NCBI GenBank assembly: GCA_001314705.1
Contig: LJSU01000021.1
Coordinates: 1-64,000, forward strand
Reading direction: 5' to 3'
Length of the DNA stretch: 64,000 nucleotides
Origin: Rhodobacteraceae bacterium HLUCCO07
Lineage (GTDB): Bacteria; Pseudomonadota; Alphaproteobacteria; Rhodobacterales; Rhodobacteraceae
The notes under the pieces are model-generated. The model worked only from the letters and a program-made list of their open reading frames with translations, did no database searches and had not been told where the DNA came from. The position numbers and the translations under genes are program-made. Below are positions 7,902 through 17,692 of this stretch, one piece after another; the stretch's first letter is position 1; each line of letters begins with the position of its first letter.

Positions 7902-7920
7902 TATTAGAAATATTCTAATA
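7902..7920. promoter_or_regulatory. Irr-box (ICE-like) palindrome upstream of the bacterioferritin gene
   Basis: TATTAGAA-ATA-TTCTAATA is a perfect 8-bp inverted repeat with a 3-bp centre. It matches the iron-control element recognised by Irr in Rhizobiales and Rhodobacterales (TTAGAA-N3-TTCTAA core). It ends 3 bp before the AATTGGAGGG ribosome site, so Irr binding would cover the promoter and block bacterioferritin expression when iron is scarce. Confidence 0.75.
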
Positions 7921-7938
7921 AATTGGAGGGAAAGTCCC

Positions 7939-8427
7939 ATGTCTAACGCGACGACCTTGAAGAACCTGAATACCGCCTTGCAAATGGAACTGACGGCTGC
8001 GCATCAGTATCAGCTTCACGCGCATCTGCTCGATGATTGGGGACTCGACAAGCTGGCTGACATGATGCGTGGCGAGTTCGAAGAGGAAAACGGCCACTCG
8101 GACCGGTTTCTCGAACGAATCTTTGCCCTGGGAGGTGAGCCGGAGATGGCCTTTGCGGCGACACCACGCGTTGCGCGCTCGCTCAAGGAAATGTTCAAGG
8201 CCGATCTCAAGGACGAAAACGACGCAATCGCGTTCTATACGCGTGCCTCGAAAGAGGCCTATGAAGCCGACGATCTGGCGACACGCGCCCTGTTCGAAGA
8301 GATTGCGCTTGATGAAGAGGGGCACAAGTCTTGGCTTGAGCTTCAATTGAGCCTGATCGAGCGGATCGGCGAGGAACGCTATACCTCGAAATACGTTACC
8401 GCCGGAGAAACGGAAAGCGACGACTGA
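7939..8427 (+). CDS. Bacterioferritin-like ferritin without the haem-ligand methionine
   Basis: The start at 7939 follows TGGAGGG and gives 162 residues, the usual length. It is a four-helix ferritin. The di-iron ferroxidase ligands of bacterioferritin are all in place: Glu17, Glu50, His53, Glu93, Glu126, His129, plus Tyr24. The haem-binding Met52 of E. coli Bfr, the residue after the first bridging glutamate, is Asn51 here, so this subunit probably stores iron without haem, or pairs with a haem-binding partner elsewhere. The Irr-box just upstream fits an iron-storage role. The gene interrupts the rplP-rpmC junction and has its own terminator. Confidence 0.88.
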   Translation: MSNATTLKNLNTALQMELTAAHQYQLHAHLLDDWGLDKLADMMRGEFEEENGHSDRFLERIFALGGEPEMAFAATPRVARSLKEMFKADLKDENDAIAFYTRASKEAYEADDLATRALFEEIALDEEGHKSWLELQLSLIERIGEERYTSKYVTAGETESDD

Positions 8428-8450
8428 TTGCCTGTCGAGGTGCTGGAACG

Positions 8451-8478
8451 CCCCGCTGTTGCAATGCGGCGGGGTTTT
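8451..8478 (+). terminator. Intrinsic terminator after the bacterioferritin gene
   Basis: CCCCGC and GCGGGG pair around a 12-nt loop containing TTGCAA, followed by TTTT. It lies 24 bp after the stop and isolates the inserted gene from rpmC. Confidence 0.7.
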
Positions 8479-8492
8479 CCTATGCAAGGGGG

Positions 8493-8521
8493 TTGCCATA
8501 GGCAAGAAACCCGCCTATACG
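8493..8521 (+). promoter_or_regulatory. Putative sigma-70 promoter for rpmC and the spc genes
   Basis: TTGCCA, 17 bp, TATACG lies directly after the bacterioferritin terminator and 83 bp before rpmC. It would restart transcription of the remaining S10/spc genes. Confidence 0.55.
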
Positions 8522-8603
8522 GCGCACTTCTACCCACGGACTCCATCGGAATCAGGGTGACGCGACGTGCGGCCCTCCGGTGATGTTGAAAAAGGACAAC
8601 GGC

Positions 8604-8810
8604 ATGCTAGCCAAAGATCTGCGTGACAAGACGCCGGATCAGCTCCGCGAAGAGCTGGCCAACCTGAAAAAAGAGAGCTTCAACCTGCGGTTTCAGCAGG
8701 CGACAAACGCGCTGGAAAACACCGCGCGTATGCGTCAGGTCAAGCGCGACACTGCGCGCGTTATGACTATCCTGAACGAAAAGGCCGCCGATGCGGCCAA
8801 GGCCGAGTGA
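8604..8810 (+). CDS. rpmC: 50S ribosomal protein L29
   Basis: The track begins at 8580, but the family start is the ATG at 8604 after AAAAAGGAC, giving 68 residues. L29 (uL29) is a two-helix protein at the exit-tunnel rim next to L23. The core '[29 protein letters not shown]' is well conserved. Having lost its usual neighbour rplP, it is now the first gene of a unit, with rpsQ 14 bp downstream. Confidence 0.96.
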   Translation: MLAKDLRDKTPDQLREELANLKKESFNLRFQQATNALENTARMRQVKRDTARVMTILNEKAADAAKAE

Positions 8811-8824
8811 GAGGAGCCTGACAA

Positions 8825-9055
8825 ATGCCCAAGCGTATCCTTCAAGGCACCGTCACCTCGGACGCCAACGAACAGACCGTTACCGTGAGCGTCGAACGCC
8901 GCTTCACCCATCCGGTTCTGAAAAAGACCATCCGTAAGTCCAAGAAATACCGGGCTCACGATGAGAAGAACACCTTCAAGGTGGGAGACCAGGTTCGCAT
9001 CATCGAATGCGCTCCGAAATCCAAGACGAAACGCTGGGAGGTGCTTGAGGCGTAA
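8825..9055 (+). CDS. rpsQ: 30S ribosomal protein S17
   Basis: The 76-residue product is S17 (uS17), an early-binding 16S rRNA protein with an OB fold ('[25 protein letters not shown]'). A GAGAGGAGCC ribosome site precedes the ATG. Gap to rplN is 81 bp, within which no promoter or hairpin stands out. Confidence 0.97.
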   Translation: MPKRILQGTVTSDANEQTVTVSVERRFTHPVLKKTIRKSKKYRAHDEKNTFKVGDQVRIIECAPKSKTKRWEVLEA

Positions 9056-9136
9056 GCCCCAATCACACCCGGTTTAATCGAAACCCTGGGGCCATGATCC
9101 TGCTGCAAGGCGGTCCCAAAGGTCGGGAGAAACCAT

Positions 9137-9505
9137 ATGATCCAGATGCAGACCAATCTGGATGTTGCTGACAACTCCGGCGCGCGCCGGGTTCAGTGCA
9201 TCAAGGTCCTCGGCGGCTCGCATCGCCGCTACGCATCGGTCGGCGATATCATCGTCGTTTCGGTGAAAGAGGCCATTCCGCGTGGTCGGGTGAAAAAGGG
9301 CGATGTGCGCAAGGCCGTCGTCGTGCGGACTGCAAAGGAAGTTCGCCGCGAAGACGGCACCGCGATCCGCTTCGACCGGAACGCTGCCGTGATCCTCAAC
9401 AACAACAACGAGCCGATCGGCACCCGTATCTTCGGGCCGGTGGTTCGTGAGTTGCGCGCGAAGAACTTCATGAAAATCATCTCGCTCGCCCCGGAGGTGC
9501 TGTAA
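9137..9505 (+). CDS. rplN: 50S ribosomal protein L14
   Basis: The 122-residue product is L14 (uL14), which forms intersubunit bridges with 16S rRNA and is the RsfS docking site. It starts '[19 protein letters not shown]', the family hallmark. It is the first gene of the classical spc operon; rplX begins one base after its stop. Confidence 0.97.
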   Translation: MIQMQTNLDVADNSGARRVQCIKVLGGSHRRYASVGDIIVVSVKEAIPRGRVKKGDVRKAVVVRTAKEVRREDGTAIRFDRNAAVILNNNNEPIGTRIFGPVVRELRAKNFMKIISLAPEVL

Positions 9506-9506
9506 G

Positions 9507-9818
9507 ATGGCTGCCAAGTTGAAAAAAGGCGACAAGGTTGTCGTTCTGGCCGGCAAGGACAAGGGCAAACAGGGCACGATTTCCCAGGTGATGCCCAAAG
9601 AGGGCAAGGCGATTGTCGATGGTGTGAACATGGCAATTCGCCATCGCCGTCAAACCCAGGCCGAGCAGGGCGGACGTCTGCCCAAAGCGATGCCCATCGC
9701 GCTGAGCAATCTGGCCTATGTTGACAAGAACGGCAAGGCGACCCGTGTTGGCTTCAAGGTCGAAGGTGACAAGAAGGTCCGGTTTGCCAAGACCACGGGG
9801 GACGTGATCGATGCTTGA
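9507..9818 (+). CDS. rplX: 50S ribosomal protein L24
   Basis: The 103-residue product is L24 (uL24), an assembly initiator, with the KOW motif '[20 protein letters not shown]'. It overlaps the start of rplE by 8 bp, so the two are translationally coupled. Confidence 0.97.
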   Translation: MAAKLKKGDKVVVLAGKDKGKQGTISQVMPKEGKAIVDGVNMAIRHRRQTQAEQGGRLPKAMPIALSNLAYVDKNGKATRVGFKVEGDKKVRFAKTTGDVIDA

Positions 9819-10374
9819 TGCTGCTACTTATACCCCGCGTCTCAAGGCCGTGTATCGCGAGAGCATTCGTGCCGCTCTGAAAGAAGAGTTCGGATACACC
9901 AATGATTTGATGACGCCGCGCCTTGACAAGATCGTTCTCAATATCGGCTGTGGCCGTGCTGCAGTGAAAGACAGCAAGAAGGCCAAATCGGCTGTCGAAG
10001 ACTTGAGCACCATTGCTGGTCAGAAGGCGGTTCCGACGATAGCCAAGAATTCCATCGCGGGTTTTCGCGTGCGCGAGGGTATGCCGATGGGCGCCAAGGT
10101 GACGTTGCGTGGTAACCGGATGTATGAGTTCCTCGACCGGCTGATCACCATCGCGATGCCCCGCATCCGCGACTTTCGTGGCGTGTCTGGCAAGAGCTTT
10201 GACGGGCGTGGCAATTATGCCCTCGGCCTGAAAGAGCATATCGTGTTCCCGGAAATCGACTATGACAAGGTCGATGAAGTCTGGGGCATGGACATCGTGA
10301 TCGCCACCACCGCGAAAACCGACGCGGAAGCCAAGGCGCTGTTGAAGCACTTCAACATGCCCTTCAACAGCTGA
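9811..10374 (+). CDS. rplE: 50S ribosomal protein L5
   Basis: The 187-residue product is L5 (uL5), which binds 5S rRNA and contacts the P-site tRNA. Conserved stretches include '[15 protein letters not shown]' and '[27 protein letters not shown]'. It starts inside rplX and is followed 19 bp later by rpsN with a GGGAGGAGAT ribosome site. Confidence 0.97.
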   Translation: MLDAATYTPRLKAVYRESIRAALKEEFGYTNDLMTPRLDKIVLNIGCGRAAVKDSKKAKSAVEDLSTIAGQKAVPTIAKNSIAGFRVREGMPMGAKVTLRGNRMYEFLDRLITIAMPRIRDFRGVSGKSFDGRGNYALGLKEHIVFPEIDYDKVDEVWGMDIVIATTAKTDAEAKALLKHFNMPFNS

Positions 10375-10393
10375 TCCGCGGGAGGAGATTGAT

Positions 10394-10699
10394 ATGGCTA
10401 AAAAATCCATGATCGAGCGCGAAAAGAAACGCCAGCGCCTGGTCGAGAAATATGCCGCCAAGCGCGCTGCGCTCAAGGAAATCATCAGCGACGAGTCAAA
10501 GCCGATGGAAGAGCGCTTCCGCGCCTCCCTGAAGTTGGCGAAGCTGCCGCGCAACAGTTCGGCCACCCGTCTGCACAACCGTTGCCAGCTTACCGGGCGC
10601 CCGCATGCTTATTATCGCAAGCTCAAGGTCAGCCGGATCGCGATGCGCGAACTGGGCTCTGCCGGGCAGATCCCCGGCCTGGTCAAATCGAGCTGGTAA
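10394..10699 (+). CDS. rpsN: 30S ribosomal protein S14 (zinc-independent form)
   Basis: The 101-residue product is the longer S14 form without the CxxC zinc ribbon: the region '[24 protein letters not shown]' has only one cysteine. It lies in the 30S head near S10 and S19. A GGAGGAGAT ribosome site precedes it and rpsH follows 12 bp downstream. Confidence 0.97.
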   Translation: MAKKSMIEREKKRQRLVEKYAAKRAALKEIISDESKPMEERFRASLKLAKLPRNSSATRLHNRCQLTGRPHAYYRKLKVSRIAMRELGSAGQIPGLVKSSW

Positions 10700-10711
10700 G
10701 GAGAGAGTGAC

Positions 10712-11104
10712 ATGAACGATCCTATCGGCGATATGCTCACCCGTATTCGCAACGCCCAGATGCGCGGCAAGTCGACGGTGTCGACACCTGCATCGAAGCT
10801 GCGCGGCTGGGTCCTGGATGTGCTGGCCGACGAAGGCTACATCCGCGGCTATGAAAAGGGCACTGATGCAAAGGGCCATCCGACCCTCGAGATCAGCCTG
10901 AAATATTATGACGGCGCCCCCGTCATTCGCGAGGTCAAGCGGGTTTCGACCCCGGGACGCCGTGTTTACATGGGCGTCAAGGACATCCCCTCGGTCCGTC
11001 AGGGCCTTGGCGTGTCGATTGTCAGCACGCCGCGTGGCGTGATGTCGGATGCAAGCGCGCGCAGCCAGAATGTTGGTGGCGAAGTGCTTTGCACGGTCTT
11101 CTAA
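10712..11104 (+). CDS. rpsH: 30S ribosomal protein S8
   Basis: The 130-residue product is S8 (uS8), a primary 16S rRNA binder and, in E. coli, the translational repressor of the spc operon. '[15 protein letters not shown]' at the start and '[20 protein letters not shown]' at the end are conserved. The ribosome site is AAGGAGAGAG. Confidence 0.97.
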   Translation: MNDPIGDMLTRIRNAQMRGKSTVSTPASKLRGWVLDVLADEGYIRGYEKGTDAKGHPTLEISLKYYDGAPVIREVKRVSTPGRRVYMGVKDIPSVRQGLGVSIVSTPRGVMSDASARSQNVGGEVLCTVF

Positions 11105-11116
11105 GGAGAACGGAGA

Positions 11117-11650
11117 ATGTCTCGAATTGGGAAAAAGCCGGTCGAGCTGCCATCGGGCGTAAGCGCCACGATCTCCGGCCAGACCGTCGAAATCAAGGGT
11201 CCGAAGGCGACGCATCGCTTTACGGCCACCGATGATGTGACCATCACGCTGGATGATAACGTGATCCGGGTGACCCCGCGTGGCAAATCCAAGCGCGCAC
11301 TCCAGCAGTGGGGCATGAGCCGCACGATGGTTGCCAACATGGTTCAGGGTGTTACCGATGGGTTCAAGAAAGAGCTCGAGATCACCGGCGTCGGCTATCG
11401 CGCGCAGGTGCAGGGCAATATCCTGAAACTGAACCTCGGCTACAGTCACGAGGTCAATTTCGAGGTGCCCAAAGGGGTTACTGTGACCTGCCCGAAGCAG
11501 ACCGAGATCGTCATCGAAGGCGATGATTCGCAACTCGTCGGTCAAGTCGCGGCCAATATCCGCGAATGGCGTGCGCCCGAACCCTACAAGGGCAAGGGGA
11601 TCAGGCACAAGGGCGAGTATATCTTCCGCAAGGAAGGCAAGAAGAAGTAA
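11117..11650 (+). CDS. rplF: 50S ribosomal protein L6
   Basis: The 177-residue product is L6 (uL6), with two related domains at the base of the L7/L12 stalk near the sarcin-ricin loop. The signature '[13 protein letters not shown]' opens the protein and '[23 protein letters not shown]' closes it. It is followed 11 bp later by rplR. Confidence 0.97.
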   Translation: MSRIGKKPVELPSGVSATISGQTVEIKGPKATHRFTATDDVTITLDDNVIRVTPRGKSKRALQQWGMSRTMVANMVQGVTDGFKKELEITGVGYRAQVQGNILKLNLGYSHEVNFEVPKGVTVTCPKQTEIVIEGDDSQLVGQVAANIREWRAPEPYKGKGIRHKGEYIFRKEGKKK

Positions 11651-11661
11651 GGACGGGAACA

Positions 11662-12021
11662 ATGGCAAACAGCAAACGGGAACTGTTCCTCAAGCGCCGC
11701 CTGCGCGTCCGGAACAAGCTTCGCAAGGTCAACAAGGGCAAGCTACGTCTTTCGGTGCACCGTTCGTCGAAGAACATCAGTGCACAGTTGATCGACGACG
11801 TGGCGGGCCGTACGGTCGCCGCAGCCTCTTCACTTGAAAAAGCGCTTGGTGTTGTCGGCAGGAACAACGTGGAGGCCGCCACCAAGGTGGGTGCCGCGAT
11901 CGCTGAGCGCGCAAAGAAGGCGGGTGTTGAAGAGGCCTATTTCGACCGGGGTGGATTTCTCTTTCACGGGCGCATCAGGGCGCTGGCCGAGGCTGCCCGT
12001 GACGGCGGTCTGAAGATTTAA
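11662..12021 (+). CDS. rplR: 50S ribosomal protein L18
   Basis: The track extends this upstream into rplF; the family start is the ATG at 11662 after GGACGGGAAC, giving 119 residues ([13 protein letters not shown]...). L18 (uL18) binds 5S rRNA together with L5. The pattern '[18 protein letters not shown]' and the end '[24 protein letters not shown]' are typical. Confidence 0.97.
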   Translation: MANSKRELFLKRRLRVRNKLRKVNKGKLRLSVHRSSKNISAQLIDDVAGRTVAAASSLEKALGVVGRNNVEAATKVGAAIAERAKKAGVEEAYFDRGGFLFHGRIRALAEAARDGGLKI

Positions 12022-12032
12022 GGAGACGAGGA

Positions 12033-12602
12033 ATGGCAAGAGAAGGTCAACAGCGGGGCCGCGGTCGCGAGCGCGAAGAGGCCCCTGAATTCGCCGATCG
12101 CCTCGTCGCGATCAACCGCGTGTCGAAGACTGTCAAGGGCGGCAAACGCTTCGGCTTTGCCGCGCTGGTGGTTGTCGGCGATCAGAAAGGCCGCGTCGGT
12201 TTCGGCAAGGGCAAGGCGAAAGAGGTCCCCGAGGCTATTCGCAAGGCCACCGAACAGGCCAAGCGCCAGATGATCCGCGTACCTTTGCGCGAGGGCCGCA
12301 CCCTGCATCATGACATGGAAGGTCGCCATGGTGCTGGCAAGGTCGTCATGCGCACTGCGCCGGAGGGTACGGGCATCATCGCTGGTGGTCCGATGCGGGC
12401 CGTGTTCGAGATGCTGGGCATCAAGGATGTGGTGTCGAAATCGTTGGGAACGCAAAACCCCTACAACATGATCCGCGCCACGATCAACGGCCTTCAAAAG
12501 GAAACCAGCCCCCGCATGGTGGCGCAGCGTCGCGGCAAGAAGGTGGCTGACATCCTGCGTAAGGGTGACGAAGCCCCTGCTGCCGAAGCGGTCCAGGCGT
12601 AA
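12033..12602 (+). CDS. rpsE: 30S ribosomal protein S5
   Basis: The 189-residue product is S5 (uS5), involved in translational accuracy at the mRNA entry tunnel. The N-terminal double-stranded-RNA-type domain with '[22 protein letters not shown]' and the C-terminal domain with '[22 protein letters not shown]' are both present. A short extra Ala/Glu-rich C-terminus is seen. The ribosome site is AAGGAGACGAGG. Confidence 0.97.
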   Translation: MAREGQQRGRGREREEAPEFADRLVAINRVSKTVKGGKRFGFAALVVVGDQKGRVGFGKGKAKEVPEAIRKATEQAKRQMIRVPLREGRTLHHDMEGRHGAGKVVMRTAPEGTGIIAGGPMRAVFEMLGIKDVVSKSLGTQNPYNMIRATINGLQKETSPRMVAQRRGKKVADILRKGDEAPAAEAVQA

Positions 12603-12614
12603 GGAAACGGGAAC

Positions 12615-12803
12615 ATGGCAAAAACCATCGTCGTCAAACAGATCGGTAGCCCGATCCGTCGCCCGGCCAAGCAGCGTGCAACGCTCGTCGGTCTTGGCCT
12701 CAACAAGTTGCACAAGACCCGTGAGCTTGAGGATACACCCGCGGTTCGCGGCATGATCGCAAAGATCCCGCACATGGTGCAGATCGTCGAAGAGAAGGGC
12801 TGA
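12615..12803 (+). CDS. rpmD: 50S ribosomal protein L30
   Basis: The 62-residue product is L30 (uL30), with the usual '[23 protein letters not shown]' core. It is the last gene before a 191-bp spacer that holds a strong hairpin, so rplO may be separately processed or expressed. Confidence 0.96.
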   Translation: MAKTIVVKQIGSPIRRPAKQRATLVGLGLNKLHKTRELEDTPAVRGMIAKIPHMVQIVEEKG

Positions 12804-12828
12804 AGCCCGGCTCTTTTGGAAGCCCTGC

Positions 12829-12856
12829 GCGCCCCGGTCAGAGATGACCGGGGCGC
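12829..12856 (+). terminator. Perfect GC hairpin between rpmD and rplO, no U-tract
   Basis: GCGCCCCGGTCA and TGACCGGGGCGC form a 12-bp perfect stem with a GAGA tetraloop. With no T-run after it, it is more likely a processing or stability element or a partial attenuator than a full terminator. Confidence 0.5.
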
Positions 12857-12994
12857 CTCCATGGTGACGGGCTTGCATCGCGCCTTATTTGACCTTATAC
12901 GCCCCCGGTGTCCACCGGGCCGACTTACAGAACCAAGAAACGCCGCGTCTGTTCCATTCCGCTTCGGGTGCAGTTCCGGCAAAGGAGAAGCGAC

Positions 12995-13468
12995 ATGAAA
13001 CTCAACGAATTGCACGACAATCCCGGCGCTACCAAGTCGAGAAAGCGCGTCGGCCGTGGCCCGGGTTCGGGCACAGGCAAGATGGGCGGCCGAGGTATCA
13101 AGGGCCAGAAATCCCGCTCGGGTGTGGCGATCAAGGGCTACGAAGGTGGCCAGATGCCACTTTACCAACGCCTGCCCAAGCGTGGCTTCAACAAACCCAA
13201 CCGCAAGTCATTCGCGGTTGTTAATCTGGGCTTGATCCAGAAGTTCATCGATTCCGGAAAGCTCGACGCCAAGGCGCCGATCACCGAGGATGCCCTGATC
13301 GAAAGTGGCTTGGTCCGCCGTAAACTTGATGGCATCCGGGTTCTGGCCAAGGGCGATATCTCGGCCAAACTCACCCTAGAAGTGACTGGCGCATCGAAAT
13401 CCGCCATCTTAGCGGTCGAGAAAGCCGGTGGTCAGCTTACGACCACGGCCAGGGCAGCCGCCGAATAA
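12995..13468 (+). CDS. rplO: 50S ribosomal protein L15
   Basis: The family start is the ATG at 12995 after AAAGGAGAAG, not the upstream start in the track; this gives 157 residues. L15 (uL15) is a late assembly protein with the Gly-rich N-terminus '[24 protein letters not shown]' buried in 23S rRNA. It precedes secY after a 107-bp spacer with a large hairpin. Confidence 0.96.
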   Translation: MKLNELHDNPGATKSRKRVGRGPGSGTGKMGGRGIKGQKSRSGVAIKGYEGGQMPLYQRLPKRGFNKPNRKSFAVVNLGLIQKFIDSGKLDAKAPITEDALIESGLVRRKLDGIRVLAKGDISAKLTLEVTGASKSAILAVEKAGGQLTTTARAAAE

Positions 13469-13521
13469 GAGGTTGTCCCCGGAGCATCTGGGGCTTACAT
13501 AACCTCAAGTTTTCCGATTCA

Positions 13522-13556
13522 GCGCCGCCGGGCCGGGGAAACCGCCCCGGCGGCGC
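13522..13556 (+). terminator. GC hairpin between rplO and secY
   Basis: GCGCCGCCGGG and CCCGGCGGCGC form an 11-bp perfect stem, 19 bp before the secY start, with no U-tract. It could lower read-through or block ribosome loading at secY, balancing a membrane protein against abundant ribosomal proteins. Confidence 0.5.
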
Positions 13557-13575
13557 ATGCATGAAAGAGCACTGA

Positions 13576-14937
13576 ATGGTATCCGCCGCAGAACAAATGG
13601 CCGCCAACACAAGCTGGGCGGCGCTTGGGAAAGCCACCGATCTCCGCAATCGCATCCTGTTTACGCTGGGCTTGCTGATCGTCTATCGGTTGGGCACTTT
13701 TATTCCCGTCCCGGGAATCGACGGGGCGGCATTGCGCGAATTCATGGACGGCGCGGCGGCGGGTATTGGCGGTATCCTGTCGATGTTTACCGGTGGGGCG
13801 CTGGGTCGGATGGGTATTTTTGCCCTCGGTATCATGCCGTATATCTCGGCCTCGATCATCGTGCAGCTTCTGGCTTCAATGGTGCCTGCGCTTGAACAGC
13901 TCAAGAAAGAGGGCGAGCAGGGGCGCAAGAAGATCAACCAGTATACTCGCTATGGCACGGTGTTCCTGGCCACGTTGCAAAGCTATGGCCTCGCCGTGAG
14001 CCTTGAGGCTGGCGATCTGGCCACCGACCCTGGGCTGTTCTTTCGCGCCTCCACGATGATCACACTTGTCGGCGGCACGATGTTTCTGATGTGGCTCGGC
14101 GAGCAGATCACCGCGCGCGGCGTGGGTAATGGTATCTCGCTTATTATTTTCGTCGGCATCATCGCCGAAGTGCCAGCTGCGCTAGCACAGTTCTTCAGCC
14201 AGGGCCGATCGGGCGCGATCAGCCCGGCGGTAATTATCGGGGTCATGCTCATGGTCGTGGTCACGATCGGATTCGTGGTCTTCATGGAACGGGCGCTGCG
14301 AAAGATCCATATCCAGTATCCGCGCCGCCAAGTCGGGATGAAGGTGTATGACGGCGGTTCGTCGCACCTGCCGGTCAAGGTAAACCCCTCGGGCGTGATC
14401 CCCGCGATCTTTGCAAGCTCTCTCTTGCTGCTTCCTGTGACGATCAGCACCTTCAGTGGCAACCAGACCGGCCCGGTGATGTCGACGATCATGGCGTATT
14501 TCGGCCCTGGACAACCGCTTTATCTGGCCTTCTTTGTCACGATGATTGTGTTCTTTGCCTATTTCTACACGTTCAATGTCAGCTTCAAACCTGATGACGT
14601 GGCCGAGAACCTCAAGAACCAGAACGGGTTTGTTCCCGGCATCCGGCCGGGGAAGAGAACGGCCGAGTATCTCGAATATGTGGTTAACCGCATTCTCGTT
14701 CTGGGGTCGGGATATCTTGCGCTTGTGTGTCTTTTGCCTGAAATACTGCGCAGCCAGCTGGCAATTCCTTTCTATTTTGGTGGCACATCGGTTCTGATCG
14801 TGGTGTCGGTCACCATGGATACAATCCAGCAAGTGCAAAGCCATCTTCTGGCGCATCAGTATGAAGGGCTGATCGAAAAGTCACAGCTGTCTGGCAAGGG
14901 CCGGCGGCGCAAGAAGAAAGGACCATCGCGCCGATGA
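13576..14937 (+). CDS. secY: Protein translocase subunit SecY
   Basis: The 453-residue product is the central channel of the Sec translocon in the inner membrane. Ten hydrophobic segments are visible, with the first at '[24 protein letters not shown]' and the conserved cytosolic loop '[18 protein letters not shown]'. No strong ribosome site is seen beyond GAAAGAG. Its last four bases overlap adk (ATGA). Standard length. Confidence 0.97.
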   Translation: MVSAAEQMAANTSWAALGKATDLRNRILFTLGLLIVYRLGTFIPVPGIDGAALREFMDGAAAGIGGILSMFTGGALGRMGIFALGIMPYISASIIVQLLASMVPALEQLKKEGEQGRKKINQYTRYGTVFLATLQSYGLAVSLEAGDLATDPGLFFRASTMITLVGGTMFLMWLGEQITARGVGNGISLIIFVGIIAEVPAALAQFFSQGRSGAISPAVIIGVMLMVVVTIGFVVFMERALRKIHIQYPRRQVGMKVYDGGSSHLPVKVNPSGVIPAIFASSLLLLPVTISTFSGNQTGPVMSTIMAYFGPGQPLYLAFFVTMIVFFAYFYTFNVSFKPDDVAENLKNQNGFVPGIRPGKRTAEYLEYVVNRILVLGSGYLALVCLLPEILRSQLAIPFYFGGTSVLIVVSVTMDTIQQVQSHLLAHQYEGLIEKSQLSGKGRRRKKKGPSRR

Positions 14938-15512
14938 ATATCATTCTGCTAGGCCCGCCAGGGGCCGGGAAGGGCACTCAGGCCAGCTATCTCGTCGAGT
15001 CCCGGGATATGATTCAGTTGTCGACCGGCGATATGCTCCGTGAGGCCAAGGCTTCTGGCACGGAGATGGGCAAGATGGTTGCTGATGTCATGGCGCGTGG
15101 TGATCTGGTCACCGATGAGATAGTGATCGGCCTGATCCGCGAGAAGCTTCGGGGCGAAACGCGCGGCGGCTTCATCTTTGACGGGTTTCCTCGTACCCTG
15201 GCGCAGGCTGACGCGCTCGGAGATCTGTTGACCGAACAGGGAGAGGACCTAGACGCGGTGATAGAGTTGCGGGTTGATGATGAAACGCTTGTCAAGCGTA
15301 TTGTCAACAGGGCCGAGGAGGCTCGCGCAGCCGGCCTGCCAGTGCGTGCCGACGACAACGCGGAAAGCGTCAAGCAGCGACTGATGGAATATTACAAGAA
15401 GACATCGCCATTGATCGGCTATTACCATGCCAAAGGCCTGTTGAAAGTGGTAGACGGATTGGGCGAGATCGGCGAAGTGCAAGCCGCGATTTCGACGGTG
15501 TTGGACGGCTGA
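14934..15512 (+). CDS. adk: Adenylate kinase
   Basis: The 192-residue product catalyses ATP + AMP = 2 ADP in the cytosol. The P-loop '[10 protein letters not shown]' (residues 7-16), AMP-binding '[17 protein letters not shown]' and '[11 protein letters not shown]' are present. The lid is the short form without a zinc-binding cysteine cluster. Overlap with secY shows coupling, the standard arrangement in bacteria. Confidence 0.97.
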   Translation: MNIILLGPPGAGKGTQASYLVESRDMIQLSTGDMLREAKASGTEMGKMVADVMARGDLVTDEIVIGLIREKLRGETRGGFIFDGFPRTLAQADALGDLLTEQGEDLDAVIELRVDDETLVKRIVNRAEEARAAGLPVRADDNAESVKQRLMEYYKKTSPLIGYYHAKGLLKVVDGLGEIGEVQAAISTVLDG

Positions 15513-15590
15513 TTGAAGTCTTTGAAAGGCTGGTTTGCCGCCTTTTTCCACACAGAAATGGGCGTGCATCGAAAAGTGCATATCAGGGGC

Positions 15591-15619
15591 TTGACGCCCT
15601 ATCGAATTCCCAATACCCA
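15591..15619 (+). promoter_or_regulatory. Possible promoter upstream of rpsM
   Basis: TTGACG, 17 bp, TACCCA sits in the 260-bp adk-rpsM spacer, which otherwise holds no supported gene. The -10 match is poor, so this is only a candidate start for the alpha operon. Confidence 0.3.
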
Positions 15620-15772
15620 GCACCATCCCCTTGGGAACCGATTCTCGCCGGGTCGCGCCCGGCATCGGACAGCATCTCGAAATCAGCTGCGGCCCGGAGC
15701 GGAAAGCGCCTCGGGCCTGCGTTGTGAAAAAAGGTTCTGGAGTTACGGAACCGCAACGAAAGGAAAAGAAAC

Positions 15773-16141
15773 GTGGCACGTATCGCCGGCGTCAATATCC
15801 CGACCCACAAGCGGGTCCCGATCGCCCTCACCTATATTACAGGAATCGGCCCCTCTGCGGCGCGGTCCATCTGCGATGCCGTGGGCATCGACCATTCTCG
15901 CCGTGTAAACGAGCTCTCGGACTCCGAAGCCGTGGCTATCCGCGAGCATATCGACACGAACTATACCGTCGAAGGCGATCTGCGCCGTGAGGTGCAGATG
16001 AACATCAAGCGCCTGATGGATCTGGGTTGCTATCGCGGCCTGCGCCATCGTCGCAACCTCCCCGTGCGTGGTCAGCGTACTCATACGAACGCACGTACGC
16101 GCAAGGGTCCGGCAAAGGCCATTGCCGGCAAGAAGAAGTAA
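15773..16141 (+). CDS. rpsM: 30S ribosomal protein S13
   Basis: The 122-residue product is S13 (uS13), forming bridges to the 50S and contacting the P-site tRNA with its basic tail ('[18 protein letters not shown]'). '[13 protein letters not shown]' is the family start. It heads the alpha operon with rpsK 14 bp downstream. The alphaproteobacterial pattern without rpmJ or rpsD is seen. Confidence 0.97.
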   Translation: MARIAGVNIPTHKRVPIALTYITGIGPSAARSICDAVGIDHSRRVNELSDSEAVAIREHIDTNYTVEGDLRREVQMNIKRLMDLGCYRGLRHRRNLPVRGQRTHTNARTRKGPAKAIAGKKK

Positions 16142-16155
16142 GGGGAGCTTTATAA

Positions 16156-16548
16156 ATGGCACGAGAGATTCGTCGCGGGGGCAAGAAAAAGGTCTCCAAG
16201 AACATCGCTGCTGGCGTTGCACACGTGAATTCCAGTTTCAATAACACCAAAATCCTCATTTCGGATGTGCAGGGTAATGCAATCTCCTGGTCGTCAGCCG
16301 GAACGATGGGATTCAAGGGGTCGCGTAAATCGACCCCGTACGCAGCGCAGATGGCTGCCGAAGACGCCGGCCGCAAGGCGCAGGAGCACGGCGTTAAAAC
16401 GCTAGAAGTCGAAGTGCAGGGCCCCGGTTCAGGTCGCGAGTCGGCGCTCCGCGCACTGGCTGCCGCCGGGTTCAACATCACCTCGATCCGTGATGTGACC
16501 CCGATAGCTCACAACGGCTGTCGTCCGCCAAAGCGCCGCCGCGTCTGA
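16156..16548 (+). CDS. rpsK: 30S ribosomal protein S11
   Basis: The 130-residue product is S11 (uS11) on the 30S platform near the E site. Conserved '[22 protein letters not shown]' and '[18 protein letters not shown]' are present. An imperfect hairpin (AAGAGG...CCTCTT with an inner GGCA/TGCC stem) followed by TCATTTT lies after the stop, so some termination before rpoA is possible. Confidence 0.97.
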   Translation: MAREIRRGGKKKVSKNIAAGVAHVNSSFNNTKILISDVQGNAISWSSAGTMGFKGSRKSTPYAAQMAAEDAGRKAQEHGVKTLEVEVQGPGSGRESALRALAAAGFNITSIRDVTPIAHNGCRPPKRRRV

Positions 16549-16661
16549 TTGCTTGCAACTAAGAGGGGCCTGGCACCTGTGCCCGGCCTCTTGCCGTCAT
16601 TTTAAACCTCGGGCGTCTTTTGCCTTTGGACATGGGGCGAAAGACAGGAATGGAGGGACGC

Positions 16662-17678
16662 ATGATCCACAAGAACTGGCAGGAACTGATCAAACCCACG
16701 CAGTTGGACGTTAGGCCGGGTGGTGATCCGGCACGTCAGGCAACCGTTATTGCAGAGCCGCTTGAGCGGGGTTTCGGCCTGACACTGGGCAACGCGCTGC
16801 GTCGGGTGCTGATGAGCTCCTTGCAAGGTGCCGCGATCACCAGCGTTCAGATCGACAATGTGCTTCACGAGTTCTCGTCGGTGCCGGGTGTGCGTGAAGA
16901 TGTGACCGATATTGTCCTGAACCTGAAGGGTGTTGCGCTGCGTATGGAGGTCGAGGGTCCCAAGCGTCTGTCGATCAATGCCAAGGGCCCCGGCGCTGTT
17001 ACTGCCGCCGACATCTCCGACAGCGCGGGTATCGAGGTCCTAAACAAGGAGCATGTGATCTGTCACCTTGATGAAGGTGCGGATGTCTACATGGAACTTA
17101 GTGTGAACACCGGTAAGGGTTATGTTGCGGCAGACAAGAACAAACCGGAGGATGCACCCATCGGGCTCATCCCGATCGACGCGATCTATTCGCCGATCAC
17201 GAAAGTCTCTTATGATGTTCAGCCGACGCGCGAAGGGCAAGTGCTTGATTATGACAAGCTGACGCTCAAGCTCGAGACCGACGGATCGATCTCGCCGGAT
17301 GACGCAGTAGCGTTCGCGGCGCGTATCCTTCAGGATCAATTGTCGATCTTCGTTAACTTCGACGAGCCTGAGGCTTCGGGTCGGGAGGTTGAAGATGATG
17401 GGCTCGAATTCAATCCGCTTCTGCTCAAGAAAGTCGATGAGCTTGAGCTTTCGGTGCGTTCGGCCAACTGTCTCAAGAACGACAACATTGTCTATATCGG
17501 CGATCTGATCCAGAAGACCGAGGCGGAGATGCTTCGCACCCCGAACTTCGGCCGCAAGTCTCTCAACGAGATCAAGGAAGTTCTCTCGGGCATGGGCTTG
17601 CATCTCGGGATGGATGTGGAGGACTGGCCGCCGGACAATATCGAAGACCTCGCCAAGAAATTCGAGGATGCCTTCTGA
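16662..17678 (+). CDS. rpoA: DNA-directed RNA polymerase subunit alpha
   Basis: The family start '[12 protein letters not shown]' is the ATG at 16662 after TGGAGGGACG, giving 338 residues; the track start at 16620 is too early. The N-terminal assembly domain ('[20 protein letters not shown]') and the C-terminal domain that binds UP elements and activators ('[22 protein letters not shown]') are both complete. Standard length. Confidence 0.97.
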   Translation: MIHKNWQELIKPTQLDVRPGGDPARQATVIAEPLERGFGLTLGNALRRVLMSSLQGAAITSVQIDNVLHEFSSVPGVREDVTDIVLNLKGVALRMEVEGPKRLSINAKGPGAVTAADISDSAGIEVLNKEHVICHLDEGADVYMELSVNTGKGYVAADKNKPEDAPIGLIPIDAIYSPITKVSYDVQPTREGQVLDYDKLTLKLETDGSISPDDAVAFAARILQDQLSIFVNFDEPEASGREVEDDGLEFNPLLLKKVDELELSVRSANCLKNDNIVYIGDLIQKTEAEMLRTPNFGRKSLNEIKEVLSGMGLHLGMDVEDWPPDNIEDLAKKFEDAF

Positions 17679-17692
17679 GGCATTATGAATTG

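Noticed and set aside
15513-15908. 131-residue ORF between adk and rpsM
   Set aside because: Runs into rpsM in another frame and has low-complexity Arg/Pro/Ser content; treated as a non-coding spacer.
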